64,000 bases of DNA from Halomonas litopenaei (GCF_017303055.1 NZ_JAEKJT010000005.1:1-64000); one strand, 5' to 3'; shown: positions 1 through 9,729, numbered from the stretch's first letter. Notes: generated by a model not told the origin, from the letters alone. Made by a program: numbers and translations.

Positions 1-2813
1 TCGCCCGCGTTATCGATCTGCAGGGTAAGGGTGTCACCGGCCTGGGTCCCGGCAGTCAGACCAACGCTGGCCTGAACCCCATCGGACAGCTCAGCAGCGT
101 TGACGCCATCCGCGGCCTCAGCGATTGCCAGCGTCGGGGCGTCGGTGCCGGCGTCGCCGCCAGGGCTGGTCGCATCCACCGTGAAGTCGACGCTGCTGGA
201 GGCAGCGGAGCTATTACCGGCAGCGTCGGTAATCACCGCCGCGACACTATAGTCGCCATCGGTTAGTGCATCGCTTGGGATCACCACCGTGGCGCTACCT
301 GCGTCGACGTCGTCCGCCGTCACGGTGTAGGTCACGTCGTCCGCGTTATCGATCTGCAGGGTAAGGGTGTCACCGGCCTGGGTCCCGGCAGTCAGACCGA
401 CGCTGGCCTGAACCCCATCAGACAGCTCAGCAGCGTTGATGCTGTCGTCCTCAGCCTCGGCAATCGCCAGAGTCGGGGCATCGGTATCGGCGTCACCGCC
501 AGGACTGGTAGTATCCACGCTCAGTTCAAAGGCGTCGCTCGGCTCTGACGTATTGCCGGCGGCATCCGTCGCTGTGACCGTCAGGCTATGGCTGCCCTCG
601 GCCAGGGGGTCGGTCGGGGTGAAGGTCCAGGTGCCGCTCCCGTTCGCTTCGACGGACCCCAACTCGGTATCGCCATCGAATATGGTTACCGTACTGCCTG
701 CCTCGGCGGTGCCGGACAGCGCTGGAGTGGTGTCATCGGTACTATCACCGCTAGTCAGCGCCCCGGTGATATCACCGGTATTGTCCTGAACCTGGACGAT
801 GGCCGGCACTTCTGGCGCTTCGGTATCCACGCTCAGTTCAAAGGCGTCACTTGGATCCGAGGTATTATCGGCGGCATCAGTCGCAGTGACCGTCAGGCTA
901 TGGCTGCCCTCGGCCAGCGGGTCGGTCGGAGTGAAGGTCCAGGTACCGCTCCCATTCGCTTCGACGGTCCCCAACTCGGTATCGCCATCGAATATGGTTA
1001 CCGTACTGCCCGCCTCTGCTCTACCGGAAAGCGTCGGAGTGGTATCGTCAGTGCTGTCTCCGCTGGCCAACTGCCCGGTGATGTCGCCTTCGTCGTCCAC
1101 CCCCACCGAGATGGTCGGCGCGGCTGGAGCCAGGGTGTCATCCAGAGAGGTATCTACCGCTACCGAGGTTGTCGGACTGATGTTCCCGACCTCGTCGATC
1201 GCCACCACTACCACCATGGTGCCGTCGGTCAGCGGAGAAGAAGGTGCCACCGACCAATCACCGGTCCTTGGGTCTGCCTCAACCCGCATTATCGTGGTGC
1301 CATCGCCGCGGATGTCAATCTCGACCATGCATCCCGGCTCAGCCTTGCCACTGATCACGGTTCCGTCGGTCGGATTGGTGAGTGGCGCGTCTGGAGCGTT
1401 AGTATCCACGCTCAATTCGAAGGCGGAGCTCGGCTCCGAAGTGTTGCCGGCGGGATCCGTCGCTGTGACCGTCAAGCTATGGCTGCCCTCGGCCAGCGGA
1501 GTGGTAGGGGTGAAGGTCCAGTTACCGCTCCCGTTAGCCTCGACAGTACCCAACTCGGTATCACCATCGAATATGGTCACCGTGCTGCCCGCCTCGGCGG
1601 TGCCAGACAGTGTCGGAGAGGTGTCGTCGGTGCTGTCACTGCTGGTTAGTGCCCCGGTGACGCCACCTTCATCGTCCGCGACTTCTGCAATGCTCGGGGT
1701 CGCCGGGGCAGCAGCATCTACCGTCAACGATGCTTCCGGGCTGGTGTTGCCCGCCGCATCGGTCGCTGTCACCGTGACGATAGAAGCGTCAACCAACGGC
1801 GAAGAGGGCTCCGCCGACCACTCTCCAGTTGTCTCATCAGCGACGATCGTCAAGTCCACCGTGCCATCGCCATCGAGGTCGACGTTGATCGTGCTTCCAG
1901 GTTCAGCACTGCCGCTGATGACAGTGCCGTCACTCGGATTCAGGGTCGGAACATCGGGCGCGGTGGTATCGACCGTGACCTCAACGGCATCACTCGCCTC
2001 CGAGGTGTTGCCGGCGGCATCGGTGGCAGTGACTGTCAGGCTGTGACTACCTTCGGCCAGCGGCTCGCTGGGGGTGAAGCTCCAGTTGCCGCTATCGTCC
2101 GCAATAACGGTACCCAGCACGGTATCGCCGTCACGAATGGTAATGGTGCTGCCCGCTTCAGCGCTGCCGGACAGCGTCGGGGTGGTGTCGTCGGTGCTGT
2201 CGCCGCTAGCCAAAAGACCAATGACGCCCCCCGTATCATCGCGGATGTCTTCAATCTGAGGAGCTGGCGGTGCTATCTGATCAGAACTGCCGTCGCTATC
2301 TTGGTCACTGCCATCGTCGCTGCCGTCATCACTGACCGGGGCGTCATCGCTATCATCGCTGCTGCCATCATCGGATGCCGCAGCTGCCAGACCCGCAGCG
2401 GCGGCACCGCCAAGAATCGCAGCGCCAATCCAGCCGCTGCCACCCTCTTCAGCTACAGCCACCATCTCGAAGCCGGCCATGTCAGGCTGAGGGACATACT
2501 GCGCAGCAACGACGCCGTTGTCGGCGGCTGGCGCCAGGTCCGCCCAGGCCACCCCGCCCTCGCTATTTAAGAGGTAAAGCTCGCTCTGGCCTGCGCCCGC
2601 GTCGGAATAAAACCCGGCGATCTTCAACGTCTGGCCGTTGGCCATCTCGACAATGAGATCGTCGCCGTCTCTAACAAGGGAAATGACATCCTCAGGGCTT
2701 ATATCCAGCAATACCTTGCTCGACGTCTCGAGAACAAGCTCCCCCTCGACCTCCCACGCGACAGCCTCGGATAAAGTTTCATCCAGACGGCTTACTTTGA
2801 CAGTCATTCCCAT
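1..2813 (-). CDS. Giant repetitive surface adhesin, BapA-like, N-terminal part (partial at left edge)
   Basis: An open frame of 937 codons starts at the ATG at 2813 and runs off the left edge. A purine-rich ribosome site (AAGGGG) lies about 7 bases upstream; a second ATG is two codons in. The first ~130 residues resemble the prefix domain of BapA/LapF-type biofilm adhesins and end in a Gly/Ala-rich stretch, then an acidic Ser/Asp linker (SDDGSSDDSDDAP type). The rest is a chain of Ig-like domains of about 100 residues with signatures such as TLSGSAEAGSTI, GNWSFTPSEPLAEG and VTATDAAGNTS. Known members are secreted by type I systems and mediate surface attachment; the C-terminal secretion signal would lie outside the window. 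Family assignment is good; ligand and export partner are not visible. Confidence 0.85.
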   Translation of the reverse strand, partial: MGMTVKVSRLDETLSEAVAWEVEGELVLETSSKVLLDISPEDVISLVRDGDDLIVEMANGQTLKIAGFYSDAGAGQSELYLLNSEGGVAWADLAPAADNGVVAAQYVPQPDMAGFEMVAVAEEGGSGWIGAAILGGAAAAGLAAAASDDGSSDDSDDAPVSDDGSDDGSDQDSDGSSDQIAPPAPQIEDIRDDTGGVIGLLASGDSTDDTTPTLSGSAEAGSTITIRDGDTVLGTVIADDSGNWSFTPSEPLAEGSHSLTVTATDAAGNTSEASDAVEVTVDTTAPDVPTLNPSDGTVISGSAEPGSTINVDLDGDGTVDLTIVADETTGEWSAEPSSPLVDASIVTVTATDAAGNTSPEASLTVDAAAPATPSIAEVADDEGGVTGALTSSDSTDDTSPTLSGTAEAGSTVTIFDGDTELGTVEANGSGNWTFTPTTPLAEGSHSLTVTATDPAGNTSEPSSAFELSVDTNAPDAPLTNPTDGTVISGKAEPGCMVEIDIRGDGTTIMRVEADPRTGDWSVAPSSPLTDGTMVVVVAIDEVGNISPTTSVAVDTSLDDTLAPAAPTISVGVDDEGDITGQLASGDSTDDTTPTLSGRAEAGSTVTIFDGDTELGTVEANGSGTWTFTPTDPLAEGSHSLTVTATDAADNTSDPSDAFELSVDTEAPEVPAIVQVQDNTGDITGALTSGDSTDDTTPALSGTAEAGSTVTIFDGDTELGSVEANGSGTWTFTPTDPLAEGSHSLTVTATDAAGNTSEPSDAFELSVDTTSPGGDADTDAPTLAIAEAEDDSINAAELSDGVQASVGLTAGTQAGDTLTLQIDNADDVTYTVTADDVDAGSATVVIPSDALTDGDYSVAAVITDAAGNSSAASSSVDFTVDATSPGGDAGTDAPTLAIAEAADGVNAAELSDGVQASVGLTAGTQAGDTLTLQIDNAG
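5..441. repeat. 336-bp direct repeat inside the adhesin gene
   Basis: The stretch 5 to about 105 recurs almost unchanged at 341 to about 441, an exact spacing of 336 bp (112 codons). It encodes an Ig-like domain edge reading GVQASVGLTAGTQAGDTL. Near-identity at DNA level points to recent duplication or gene conversion rather than only protein-level conservation. Confidence 0.8.
510..1090. repeat. 312-bp tandem Ig-domain repeat inside the adhesin gene
   Basis: The block around 510-780 is repeated at about 822-1090 with an offset of 312 bp (104 codons) and few differences. More diverged copies of the same unit appear around 1400-1670 (offset 579 bp) and 1970-2230 (offset 564 bp), interleaved with a second Ig-like unit type. 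All offsets are multiples of three, so the reading frame is kept. Confidence 0.75.
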
Positions 2814-3720
2814 GCGACACCCCTTGTCAGTTCCTTTGGCTTCCTGCGCTTTTCGCTCTGGCTCACAGCAAGCCCAACTTATTTTCATAGAGGACTTGTG
2901 ATTAACCATGTAAGGCAAAGGAACCTGGAGAGGCAAGAGGGAAAAATCGATATTACTGGTGAGAAAAACCGTTTAAAAATCGGTTAAATAAAAAAACAAT
3001 ATATAAAACATGTTTCTTTGCAGATGGAGATGTAAGCATGCTAACAGGAGAGAAATGCAACCAATTGATAAAAAAACATTTTTTTATCTATTCTTTATTT
3101 TAAGAAACGTATATTTAGTAAAGGATATTGTTACAACAAGAAACTTTGGATATGACTGAACAGTTCGACGACAACGCTTTTTAAACACATAACTTCTTTA
3201 ACACCAGACTGTTCGACAAAAGGTGAATTGATGAAAAAATTCGCATTCGCTAGCGGCTTATGCCTGGCATGAAAACACTCCATGCCAACATTGCATTCAT
3301 GTTGAATAGGCTCAGTCGACAGAAAGATCGCTCAACCGCGGAGGCGGTAACATGCACCCACGGACCGGCGAGATAGACCTCTCACAGATCGGGCTGAACA
3401 CCTCTTAGCCGCAGCCACATGCCAAAATGACAGTGGCTCTCCTTGGGTATCCGCCAGTTCAGGTGAAGAAAGTATCAGCCGCAAAAAAACTGGAAACAGC
3501 GCCTTGTCCCACAATTTCCATCGACATGAAGGGTTCCACTGGGCCCGGCTACCTCAACGCTAGCACTCCAACGAGCTAGCGCTACTCAGAAAGCCGCGAC
3601 GACAACGGCTACCAGTCGGATCTATCGCCATCGAGTTGGCAATACACACGCTGCAGGTAGCCGTGGGCTCGAGGGACGATGGCGCGAAATGGCATCAGTG
3701 CCTTTAGAGATATTGCCTCC
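2814..3720. other. 907-bp intergenic region with a very AT-rich core
   Basis: No convincing full gene is present. The part 2890-3240 is far more AT-rich than the rest of the window (10 of 60 bases are G or C in 3061-3120) and contains A/T tracts typical of DNA bound by H-NS-like silencers; it lies upstream of the adhesin gene. The part 3273-3720 has ordinary composition and holds only a perfect inverted repeat (CGCTAGC at 3558-3564 with GCTAGCG at 3575-3581). A truncated signal-peptide ORF lies at 3231. Confidence 0.7.
3231..3272 (+). pseudogene. Truncated signal-peptide ORF, possible gene remnant
   Basis: An ATG with a good ribosome site (AAGGTG) opens a 13-codon frame reading MKKFAFASGLCLA and then stops. 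It looks like the first half of a Sec signal peptide cut off before the cleavage site. The stop overlaps a perfect inverted repeat (TGGCATG 3265-3271, CATGCCA 3281-3287). It may be the remnant of a deleted exported protein or a chance ORF. Confidence 0.3.
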
Positions 3721-5025
3721 TCACGGCGATACCACCGGCAACCACAGCCATAGCGCCAGCAGTGCCGCCAGCAGCACGGGCGGAGTAATGACGATGCCGA
3801 CCTTCATGTACTGCCCCCAGCTGATATGGGTGCCCTTGTCGGCCAGTACATGCAGCCACAGCAGCGTCGCCAGGCTACCGATGGGGGTGAACTTGGGCCC
3901 GAGATCGTTGCCGATCACATTGGCGTAGACCATCAGCTCCCGGGTCAGCTCGCTGACCTGGGCCTGGTCGATGGCCAGCGCCCCGACCAGGGTGGACGGC
4001 ATGTTGTTCATGACCGACGCCAGCAGCGCCGACGCCAGACCGGTCCCCAGGGTGGCTACCAGGGTGCCCTGTTCACCCAGCCAGGTCAGCAGGGCGCTGG
4101 CATCTGCCGTCAGCCAGGCATTGCCGAGCCCGTAGACCACCAAGTACATGCCCACGGAGAACAGCACGATCTGCCAGGGCGCTCCCTTGAACACCTTGGG
4201 CAGGGAGATCACGCTACGCCCACCCTGGACCCAGCGCCCCGCCAGCGCCACCAGGATCAGCGCGGCGGATCCGGTCACTACCGCCACCGGCACGCCCAGC
4301 GGTGCAGTGACAAAGAAGGCCACCAGCAGCGCCGTCAGCACCGGGAAAGCAGCGCGAAACACCAGCGGGTCGCGAATCGCCTGACGCGGCTCTTCCAGCA
4401 AGGCCACGTCGTACTGCCCAGGAATGTCGCGACGAAACATCCAGCCCAGTACCACCAGGGTGGCCGCCAGCGACACCAGGTCCACCGGCACCATCACCAT
4501 GGCGTAACGATTGAAGGAAATGTCGAAGTAGTTGGCGCTGACAATGTTGACCAGGTTGGAGATGATCAACGGCAGGCTGGTGGAGTCGGCAACAAAGCCC
4601 GTGGCGATGATGAAGGCCAATGACGCCTGGGGAGAAAACTTGAGGCGGACCAGAATGGCCATGACGATGGGCGTCAGCAGAAGCGCCGCACCATCGTTGG
4701 CAAAGAAGGCCGCGATGACCGCCCCCAGCAAGATAATCAGCGGAAACAAGCGACGGCCGTTGCCACCGCCCCAACGGGCCACGTGCAGCGCCGCCCAGGC
4801 AAAGAACCCGGCCTCATCCAGGATCAGCGAGATCAGGATCAGGGCGACAAAGGTGAAGGTCGCGTCCCACACGATATCCCATACCACCAGCACATCGGGC
4901 AGGTCGACGACGCCAGCCACCAGGGCAACCAGCGCGCCGCCGAGGGCGCTGGTACCGATGCCGAGCCCCTTCGGCTGCCAGATCACCAGCACCAGGGTCA
5001 CCACAAAAATAGCAAAGGCCAACAT
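3721..5025 (-). CDS. arsB: Arsenite efflux permease ArsB
   Basis: 434 residues, nearly all hydrophobic, with roughly ten to twelve membrane segments: an inner-membrane arsenite/antimonite exporter of the ArsB/NhaD (IT) superfamily. Family marks are [15 protein letters not shown] (around residue 107) and [14 protein letters not shown] (around 310). It is the last gene of arsR-arsC-arsH-arsB, 13 bases after arsH, and exports the arsenite made by ArsC. No ArsA ATPase gene is present, so export would be driven by the membrane potential. Length is normal for ArsB. Confidence 0.93.
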   Translation of the reverse strand: MLAFAIFVVTLVLVIWQPKGLGIGTSALGGALVALVAGVVDLPDVLVVWDIVWDATFTFVALILISLILDEAGFFAWAALHVARWGGGNGRRLFPLIILLGAVIAAFFANDGAALLLTPIVMAILVRLKFSPQASLAFIIATGFVADSTSLPLIISNLVNIVSANYFDISFNRYAMVMVPVDLVSLAATLVVLGWMFRRDIPGQYDVALLEEPRQAIRDPLVFRAAFPVLTALLVAFFVTAPLGVPVAVVTGSAALILVALAGRWVQGGRSVISLPKVFKGAPWQIVLFSVGMYLVVYGLGNAWLTADASALLTWLGEQGTLVATLGTGLASALLASVMNNMPSTLVGALAIDQAQVSELTRELMVYANVIGNDLGPKFTPIGSLATLLWLHVLADKGTHISWGQYMKVGIVITPPVLLAALLALWLWLPVVSP

Positions 5026-5038
5026 GCTCGACTCCCTG

Positions 5039-5767
5039 TCAAAGACTGTCCTGATTGACCCGCGCCGACAGCGCCTCGGCGCTTTCCACCCGCTCGGAGT
5101 AGCGCTGGGTCAGGTAGCGCGCACGGTCGCGATTGAGCCAGGTGAACTTCACCAGCTCTTCGCAGACATCGACGATACGCAGATACAACGGTGACAGACG
5201 CATCCGGCCCGCCTCGTTGAATTCATTGAATGCCTTGGGCACCGAGGACTGATTAGGGATGGTCAGCATGCGCATCCAGCGCCCCAGAATGCGCATCTGG
5301 TTGACGGTATTGAAGCTCTGACTACCGCCACATACCTGCATCAACGCCAGGGTCTTGCCCTGGGTGGGACGTACCCCGCCCAGTGACAGCGGCAGCCAGT
5401 CGATCTGTGCCTTCATCACCGAGGTCATGGCGCCATGGCGTTCCGGACTGACCCACACCATGCCTTCGGCCCAGGTCGCCAGCTCACGCAGCTCGGCCAC
5501 CTTGGGATGACCGGCCTCGGCGCCGTCAGGCAACGGCAGTCCTGCCGGGGAAAACGTGCGCACCTCTGCGCCGAAAGCCGTCAGCAGCCGCGCCGCCTCC
5601 TCGGCGACCAGGCGCGAGTAGGAGCGCTCGCGCAGCGAGCCGTACAGCACCAGAATGCGCGGGGCATGGCGCGGAGCATCGGCGGGTACCAGGGCATCTA
5701 CATCGATGGCCTGGAAGTGCTCGGGATCAATGTTCGGCAGATCATGCAACAAGGATGCTGCGGTCAT
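5039..5767 (-). CDS. arsH: ArsH, NADPH-dependent FMN oxidoreductase of the arsenic operon
   Basis: 242 residues of the flavodoxin-like NADPH:FMN reductase family. The FMN phosphate loop reads [13 protein letters not shown] near residues 40-52, and [23 protein letters not shown] is typical of ArsH. Known ArsH proteins oxidise trivalent organoarsenicals or reduce quinones and azo dyes. The start codon overlaps the arsC stop by four bases (ATGA), so the two are translationally coupled. Arsenic function follows from family and context. Confidence 0.93.
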   Translation of the reverse strand: MTAASLLHDLPNIDPEHFQAIDVDALVPADAPRHAPRILVLYGSLRERSYSRLVAEEAARLLTAFGAEVRTFSPAGLPLPDGAEAGHPKVAELRELATWAEGMVWVSPERHGAMTSVMKAQIDWLPLSLGGVRPTQGKTLALMQVCGGSQSFNTVNQMRILGRWMRMLTIPNQSSVPKAFNEFNEAGRMRLSPLYLRIVDVCEELVKFTWLNRDRARYLTQRYSERVESAEALSARVNQDSL

Positions 5768-6186
5768 GAGTTGCCCTCCTTGAGGGTCACGATATCGCCA
5801 TCTTCCTTGGTGAAGGTGCCCCCCACACGCGACAGCGGAGCCGCCAGCAGGTCAAGCACGCGCTCGGAGGGCCGGCACAAGGCGGTGCCCAGGTCGGTGA
5901 CCACGATGGGCCGATTGATCAGGATGGGATGCGCCATCATGGCGTCGATCAACGCCTCGTCCGACAGGTGTGGCTGTTCAAGGCCCAGCTCTGCGTAGGG
6001 CGTCCCTTTCTGGCGCAGCAATGCCCTCGGCGTAATGCCCATGGCATCGATCAGCGCGACCAGGCGTTCACGGCTGGGCGGCGTCACCAGGTACTCGATG
6101 ACCTCTGGGGTCTCGCCGGAGGCCTTGAGCATCGCCAGGGTATTACGTGAGGTACCGCAGGCTGGGTTGTGATAGATCAGGGTCAT
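5764..6186 (-). CDS. arsC: Arsenate reductase ArsC, glutaredoxin-dependent type
   Basis: 140 residues. The N-terminal [16 protein letters not shown] places the catalytic cysteine at residue 10, as in the E. coli plasmid R773 type that uses glutathione and glutaredoxin to reduce arsenate to arsenite. The conserved arginines are visible in ALLRQKG, INRPIVV and [12 protein letters not shown]. It follows arsR by 16 bases and overlaps arsH. The product arsenite leaves through ArsB. Confidence 0.95.
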   Translation of the reverse strand: MTLIYHNPACGTSRNTLAMLKASGETPEVIEYLVTPPSRERLVALIDAMGITPRALLRQKGTPYAELGLEQPHLSDEALIDAMMAHPILINRPIVVTDLGTALCRPSERVLDLLAAPLSRVGGTFTKEDGDIVTLKEGNS

Positions 6187-6202
6187 GGTCGGGGTCGCTC
6201 CG

Positions 6203-6556
6203 TCAGGTGGGGTCGCTACAGCCAGGCGTCATCAGGTCGGCCAGCGGATGACACACCTCAGGACGTCCGGCGCAGCAATCGCGCACCAGGAAGTCGAGTG
6301 TCCTGGCCATGTGCGCCAGATCTGCCCGATAGACGATCGAGCGACTTTCCCGGCGCTGGCTGACCAGCCCAGCGCGGCTGAGCACGCCAAGGTGGGCCGA
6401 TAGGGTGTTGTGGGGCACCTCCAGCAAGCGCGCCAATTCCCCCGCCGGTAGGCCATTGGGCTCATGCCGCACCAGCAGGCGAAAGGCCGCCAGCCGAGTA
6501 GGCTGGGACAGCGCCGCGAAGGTATCGAGAGTCGGTTGAAAGTCTTTAGTGTCCAT
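6203..6556 (-). CDS. arsR: ArsR/SmtB-family arsenic-responsive repressor
   Basis: 117 residues with a winged-helix domain (ALSQPTRLAAFRLLV, then the recognition helix around VPHNTLSAHLGVLSRAGLV). The C-terminus holds a cysteine cluster (DCCAGRPEVC) that can bind As(III), a C-terminal site type rather than the helix-3 site of R773 ArsR. First gene of the operon; the repressor should leave the operator when arsenite binds. The start codon sits in one arm of the operator palindrome, with the predicted transcription start only a few bases upstream, so the message may be leaderless. Confidence 0.93.
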   Translation of the reverse strand: MDTKDFQPTLDTFAALSQPTRLAAFRLLVRHEPNGLPAGELARLLEVPHNTLSAHLGVLSRAGLVSQRRESRSIVYRADLAHMARTLDFLVRDCCAGRPEVCHPLADLMTPGCSDPT

Positions 6557-6593
6557 ATGTCCGGAATTATGGACATATTGATCGATACGTCAA
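6555..6593 (-). promoter_or_regulatory. ars promoter with ArsR operator palindrome
   Basis: Read on the minus strand: -35 TTGACG (6588-6593), 16-bp spacer, -10 CATAAT (6566-6571). The -10 is embedded in a perfect inverted repeat, ATATGTCC (6555-6562) and GGACATAT (6571-6578) with an 8-base spacer. Position over the promoter and start codon fits an ArsR operator. Confidence 0.7.
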
Positions 6594-6718
6594 CCCTGGA
6601 GTGACTAGTCTGGCGGCAACGGCATGGGGCAACGGCATAGAGCAGCCGGTGATGGGAGCCCGGCCGAAGCCCCACGGACAGACTGATGACCGGTGATTCG
6701 CCGGTGCCCTTGCAGTCA

Positions 6719-6758
6719 TAAAAAAAACAGCGCGCCCCGGAGAGGACGCGCCGTTTTT
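6719..6758 (-). terminator. Rho-independent terminator after flgL
   Basis: On the minus strand a GC-rich stem (ACGGCGCG with CGCGCTGT, one G-U pair) is followed by a run of eight T. It lies about 50 bases after the flgL stop. The plus strand also shows a T run, so it may work in both directions and insulate flgL from the ars operon. Confidence 0.85.
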
Positions 6759-6805
6759 GCATGGGGATGGGGAGAGAAATGGGGCAAGCCCCACGCCACC
6801 CCCTT

Positions 6806-8047
6806 TTACAGATAGTTGAACAACGACAGGTCACGAATACCGACGAAAGCCTGCTGGGCGGCCTGCATGCCCACCTGGCGCAGACTGTACTCAGAGATCG
6901 CCTGGTTGTAGTCCAGGTCGACCAGATCCGACATGGTCTGGGCGTAGTTGAGTTCACGGTTGCCGCTGACCGAGTCGATCACGTCCAGCTCATTGAGCCG
7001 TGCGCCGACCGAGGCGCGCTTGGTCAGCACGTTGTCGAGGCTGGCATCCAGCTCGCGCATGGCGCCGTTGAGGGTGTTCTCCAGCGTCGCTTGCTGGGCG
7101 GGTGTGTCCGCCGGCGCTTCGAGCACCGCCAACACCTTCTCGAAGGTGGTAAAGACGTTGGTGTTCATCTCGTCGGCGGGGCCGAACACGACGGTATCGC
7201 CTGCCACAGGCTCGCCTTCGAGCTCGAGGCGCAGGCCTCCCACCTCTATCGTGGTGCCATCGGCTGCAAAGGGCTGATCCTCGAACGCAGCGCCGGCGCT
7301 GACCCAGTTGCCGCTATTGTTCTCGACCTCGACCTTGACGCTGTAGGTGGGCGCATCCGCCGTGCCACCGAACTCGACCCGGTAGCGATCGCCATAGCCG
7401 GCATTACCGGTGTCGACGACATCGGGGCCGGCAAAGGTCACGCTACCGGCATTGGTGCTGCCCTGCTCAGCCACGTAGCCCGCGCCGCTGGGCACGCTGG
7501 TAAAAATGGCGGCACCGGTATCCCCCACCGGCATCTTGCGCGAGGCGTCGACCTGCTGCTTGCGCACCTGATCGGCGCCAGCGTACTCGATGCCACTGCC
7601 AAAGTCCTTGAACGGTTCGCTGCCATCGGCATAGCCACCGAACAGGTAGCGTCCATTGCCATCGGTCGCATTGGCCTGACCGATCATCGTCTCGTAGATA
7701 CCGCGCAAGTCGCTGGCGATGGACTGACGGTCGGCATCGCTGAGGGTGCCGTTGGCCGCCTGAATCACCAGGGTCTTGGCACTGGCCAGCGCGTCGCTGA
7801 CGCTATTGAGCACGCTTTCTTCCTGGGACAGCGCATTGCGTGCGCTGACCCTGGCATCGGTGTACTGCTGGGTCACCGCCTGGGCCTGGCTGACCGACAC
7901 CGCGCGAGAGGCCGCCTGGGGATCATCCGACGGGTTGACCACTCGGCGCCCGGTCGCCAATTGCTGGCTCAGGTGCATGAAGTCGGACTGCTGACGGTTC
8001 AGTGAGCTGACGCTCTGGTCAAACATGGTAACGGTGCTGATACGCAT
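6806..8047 (-). CDS. flgL: Hook-filament junction protein FlgL (HAP3)
   Basis: 413 residues. N-terminal MRISTVTMFDQSVSSLNRQQSDFMHLSQQLATGRRVVNPSDDPQAA is flagellin-like and characteristic of FlgL, and the C-terminus (SEYSLRQVGMQAAQQAFVGIRDLSLFNYL) forms the matching coiled coil. FlgL caps the hook after FlgK and seeds the filament outside the cell. It lies 13 bases after flgK and should be co-transcribed from the sigma-28 promoter at 9730. The middle domain is variable, as usual. Confidence 0.95.
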   Translation of the reverse strand: MRISTVTMFDQSVSSLNRQQSDFMHLSQQLATGRRVVNPSDDPQAASRAVSVSQAQAVTQQYTDARVSARNALSQEESVLNSVSDALASAKTLVIQAANGTLSDADRQSIASDLRGIYETMIGQANATDGNGRYLFGGYADGSEPFKDFGSGIEYAGADQVRKQQVDASRKMPVGDTGAAIFTSVPSGAGYVAEQGSTNAGSVTFAGPDVVDTGNAGYGDRYRVEFGGTADAPTYSVKVEVENNSGNWVSAGAAFEDQPFAADGTTIEVGGLRLELEGEPVAGDTVVFGPADEMNTNVFTTFEKVLAVLEAPADTPAQQATLENTLNGAMRELDASLDNVLTKRASVGARLNELDVIDSVSGNRELNYAQTMSDLVDLDYNQAISEYSLRQVGMQAAQQAFVGIRDLSLFNYL

Positions 8048-8060
8048 GACCTGATGCTCC

Positions 8061-9701
8061 TTAGCCTCTCAGTCCAAGAATGGTGTCGACTACCGAGGTA
8101 GCGGTGTCGATGACCTTGGCATTCGCCTGGTAATACTGCTGATAGCGGATCAGATTGGCTGCCTCTTCGTCCAGGTTGACCCCGGACTCGGACAGCTTGA
8201 CCGCGCTGAGCTGCTCGGTCAGCCCCTGCTGAGCCGCCAGATTGACCTGCACCACATTGGTCCGGTTGCCCACGTCGCTGACCAGTGACGCGTAGGCCTG
8301 GCTGAGCGTCGCGCTGCCACCGACAGTGAGCGCATCCTGCAGCCCCTGCATGGCCAGCGCATTTTCGTTGTCGCCGCTGGCTCCGGACAGGCCAGCCGCA
8401 ATCTTGTCGGGATCGCTGATGGCGGTCTCGAATTCACCGGCAGCGCGACGCACCGGCTGAATCTCGAAACGGTCACCATCGGCCAGCGCCGTGGGATCGT
8501 CGATGGTGAGCGTCACGCCGCCAAAACTGAGGGTGTTCTCGACCGTATCGAAGGTCGTGGTGATCGTCTCTCCGGTATCGCTGCGGGTGACCTCGAAGGT
8601 CGGTGGTGTGGCCGCGGCATCGGTGACCCGCACCTGGTAGTCCGCCGCCTCGAGCTCGCTGATATTGGCGGTGTCGAAGCTCGCCGTCAGGGTCGCACTG
8701 CCCGTATTGGCATCGTGGGTGAAGACCCTGGGAGCGCCGATATCAAACATCGCGCCACCGTCCATACCCTCCAGGTCCTTGCCGAGGGCGTGCTGTTCGT
8801 TGAAGGCCACCGCCATGGATACCGCCAGCTGGCCGATCTGGTTCTGGGTGCGATCAAGCGTCTCGGAGCGGAACTGGATCAAGCCTCCCAGGGAGCCGCC
8901 CTGCAGACCGTCTTCATCCAGCACCTGCAGGCCACCCCCGGGATCCTGGTAGCCGACGACGATGCGTTGAGGGTCGCTGGGAGACGATACCGCCTTCAAC
9001 TGATAGGACTGAGTGCCGGCCACCAGCGGCTGACCGCCAGGGAGATTGACGCGGTAGGAGGTACCGTCCTGGACCGTCAGTTCGACCCCGATACGCTCAC
9101 TCATTTCCGTGACCAGCTGGTCGCGCTGGTTGAGCAAGGCATTGGGCGCTTCGCCGGTCTTGGCCCGCGCCAGGGCAATCTCGCGATTGAGGGAGGCCAG
9201 CGCCTCGCTCTGATTGTTGATCTGGGTGATCTCGTCGCGAATCTGGCCATTGATGCCGTCCTGCATGTCCTGCAGGTAGCTGTCAAAGGCGCGGAACTGG
9301 GCACTCAGCGTATCCGCCGCTCCCAGCACGCCCTGACGGGCAGCAGGATCAGACGGTGCCGAGGCCAGGTCTTCCATCGAGGAGAAGAAGTTCTGCATCA
9401 ACGGCGCCAGACCGGCGTCCTGGTCGGCCAGCAGACTATCGATCTGGTTGACCTGGGTCTGGTAGGCATTCAACGCCGAGTAGGCGCTGATCGAGCCATT
9501 GAGCTGGTCCGCCACGTACTGATTGAACTGGCGCTCGATGTCGTTGACCTGCACCCCCTGAGTACCGCCACTTCCCTCGCCCAACACCGTGATCTCGCGG
9601 TTGTAGCCAGGGGTGTAGACGTTACTGATATTGTTGCTGGTGGTGGACAGGGCATTCTGGGCAGCATTCAGACCGCTCAAGCCGATGGAGAACATGCTCA
9701 T
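8061..9701 (-). CDS. flgK: Hook-filament junction protein FlgK (HAP1)
   Basis: 546 residues from the ATG at 9701 (AAAGGA ribosome site 8 bases upstream); an ATG further up would add 13 unlikely residues. MSMFSIGLSGLNAAQNALSTTSNNISNVYTPGYNRE is the classic rod/hook/HAP N-terminus, and the C-terminus (NLDEEAANLIRYQQYYQANAKVIDTATSVVDTILGLRG) is diagnostic of FlgK. It forms the first ring of the hook-filament junction. Transcription is likely from its own sigma-28 promoter in the gap after flgJ. Confidence 0.95.
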   Translation of the reverse strand: MSMFSIGLSGLNAAQNALSTTSNNISNVYTPGYNREITVLGEGSGGTQGVQVNDIERQFNQYVADQLNGSISAYSALNAYQTQVNQIDSLLADQDAGLAPLMQNFFSSMEDLASAPSDPAARQGVLGAADTLSAQFRAFDSYLQDMQDGINGQIRDEITQINNQSEALASLNREIALARAKTGEAPNALLNQRDQLVTEMSERIGVELTVQDGTSYRVNLPGGQPLVAGTQSYQLKAVSSPSDPQRIVVGYQDPGGGLQVLDEDGLQGGSLGGLIQFRSETLDRTQNQIGQLAVSMAVAFNEQHALGKDLEGMDGGAMFDIGAPRVFTHDANTGSATLTASFDTANISELEAADYQVRVTDAAATPPTFEVTRSDTGETITTTFDTVENTLSFGGVTLTIDDPTALADGDRFEIQPVRRAAGEFETAISDPDKIAAGLSGASGDNENALAMQGLQDALTVGGSATLSQAYASLVSDVGNRTNVVQVNLAAQQGLTEQLSAVKLSESGVNLDEEAANLIRYQQYYQANAKVIDTATSVVDTILGLRG

Positions 9702-9729
9702 GGTGGAATTCCTTTCGCCGATAGAAGCG

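Noticed and set aside
588..2046. Plus-strand open frames of 353 and 415 codons
   Set aside because: They repeat with the same period as the minus-strand adhesin, which has the prefix domain, ribosome site and Ig motifs; the plus frames are its mirror.
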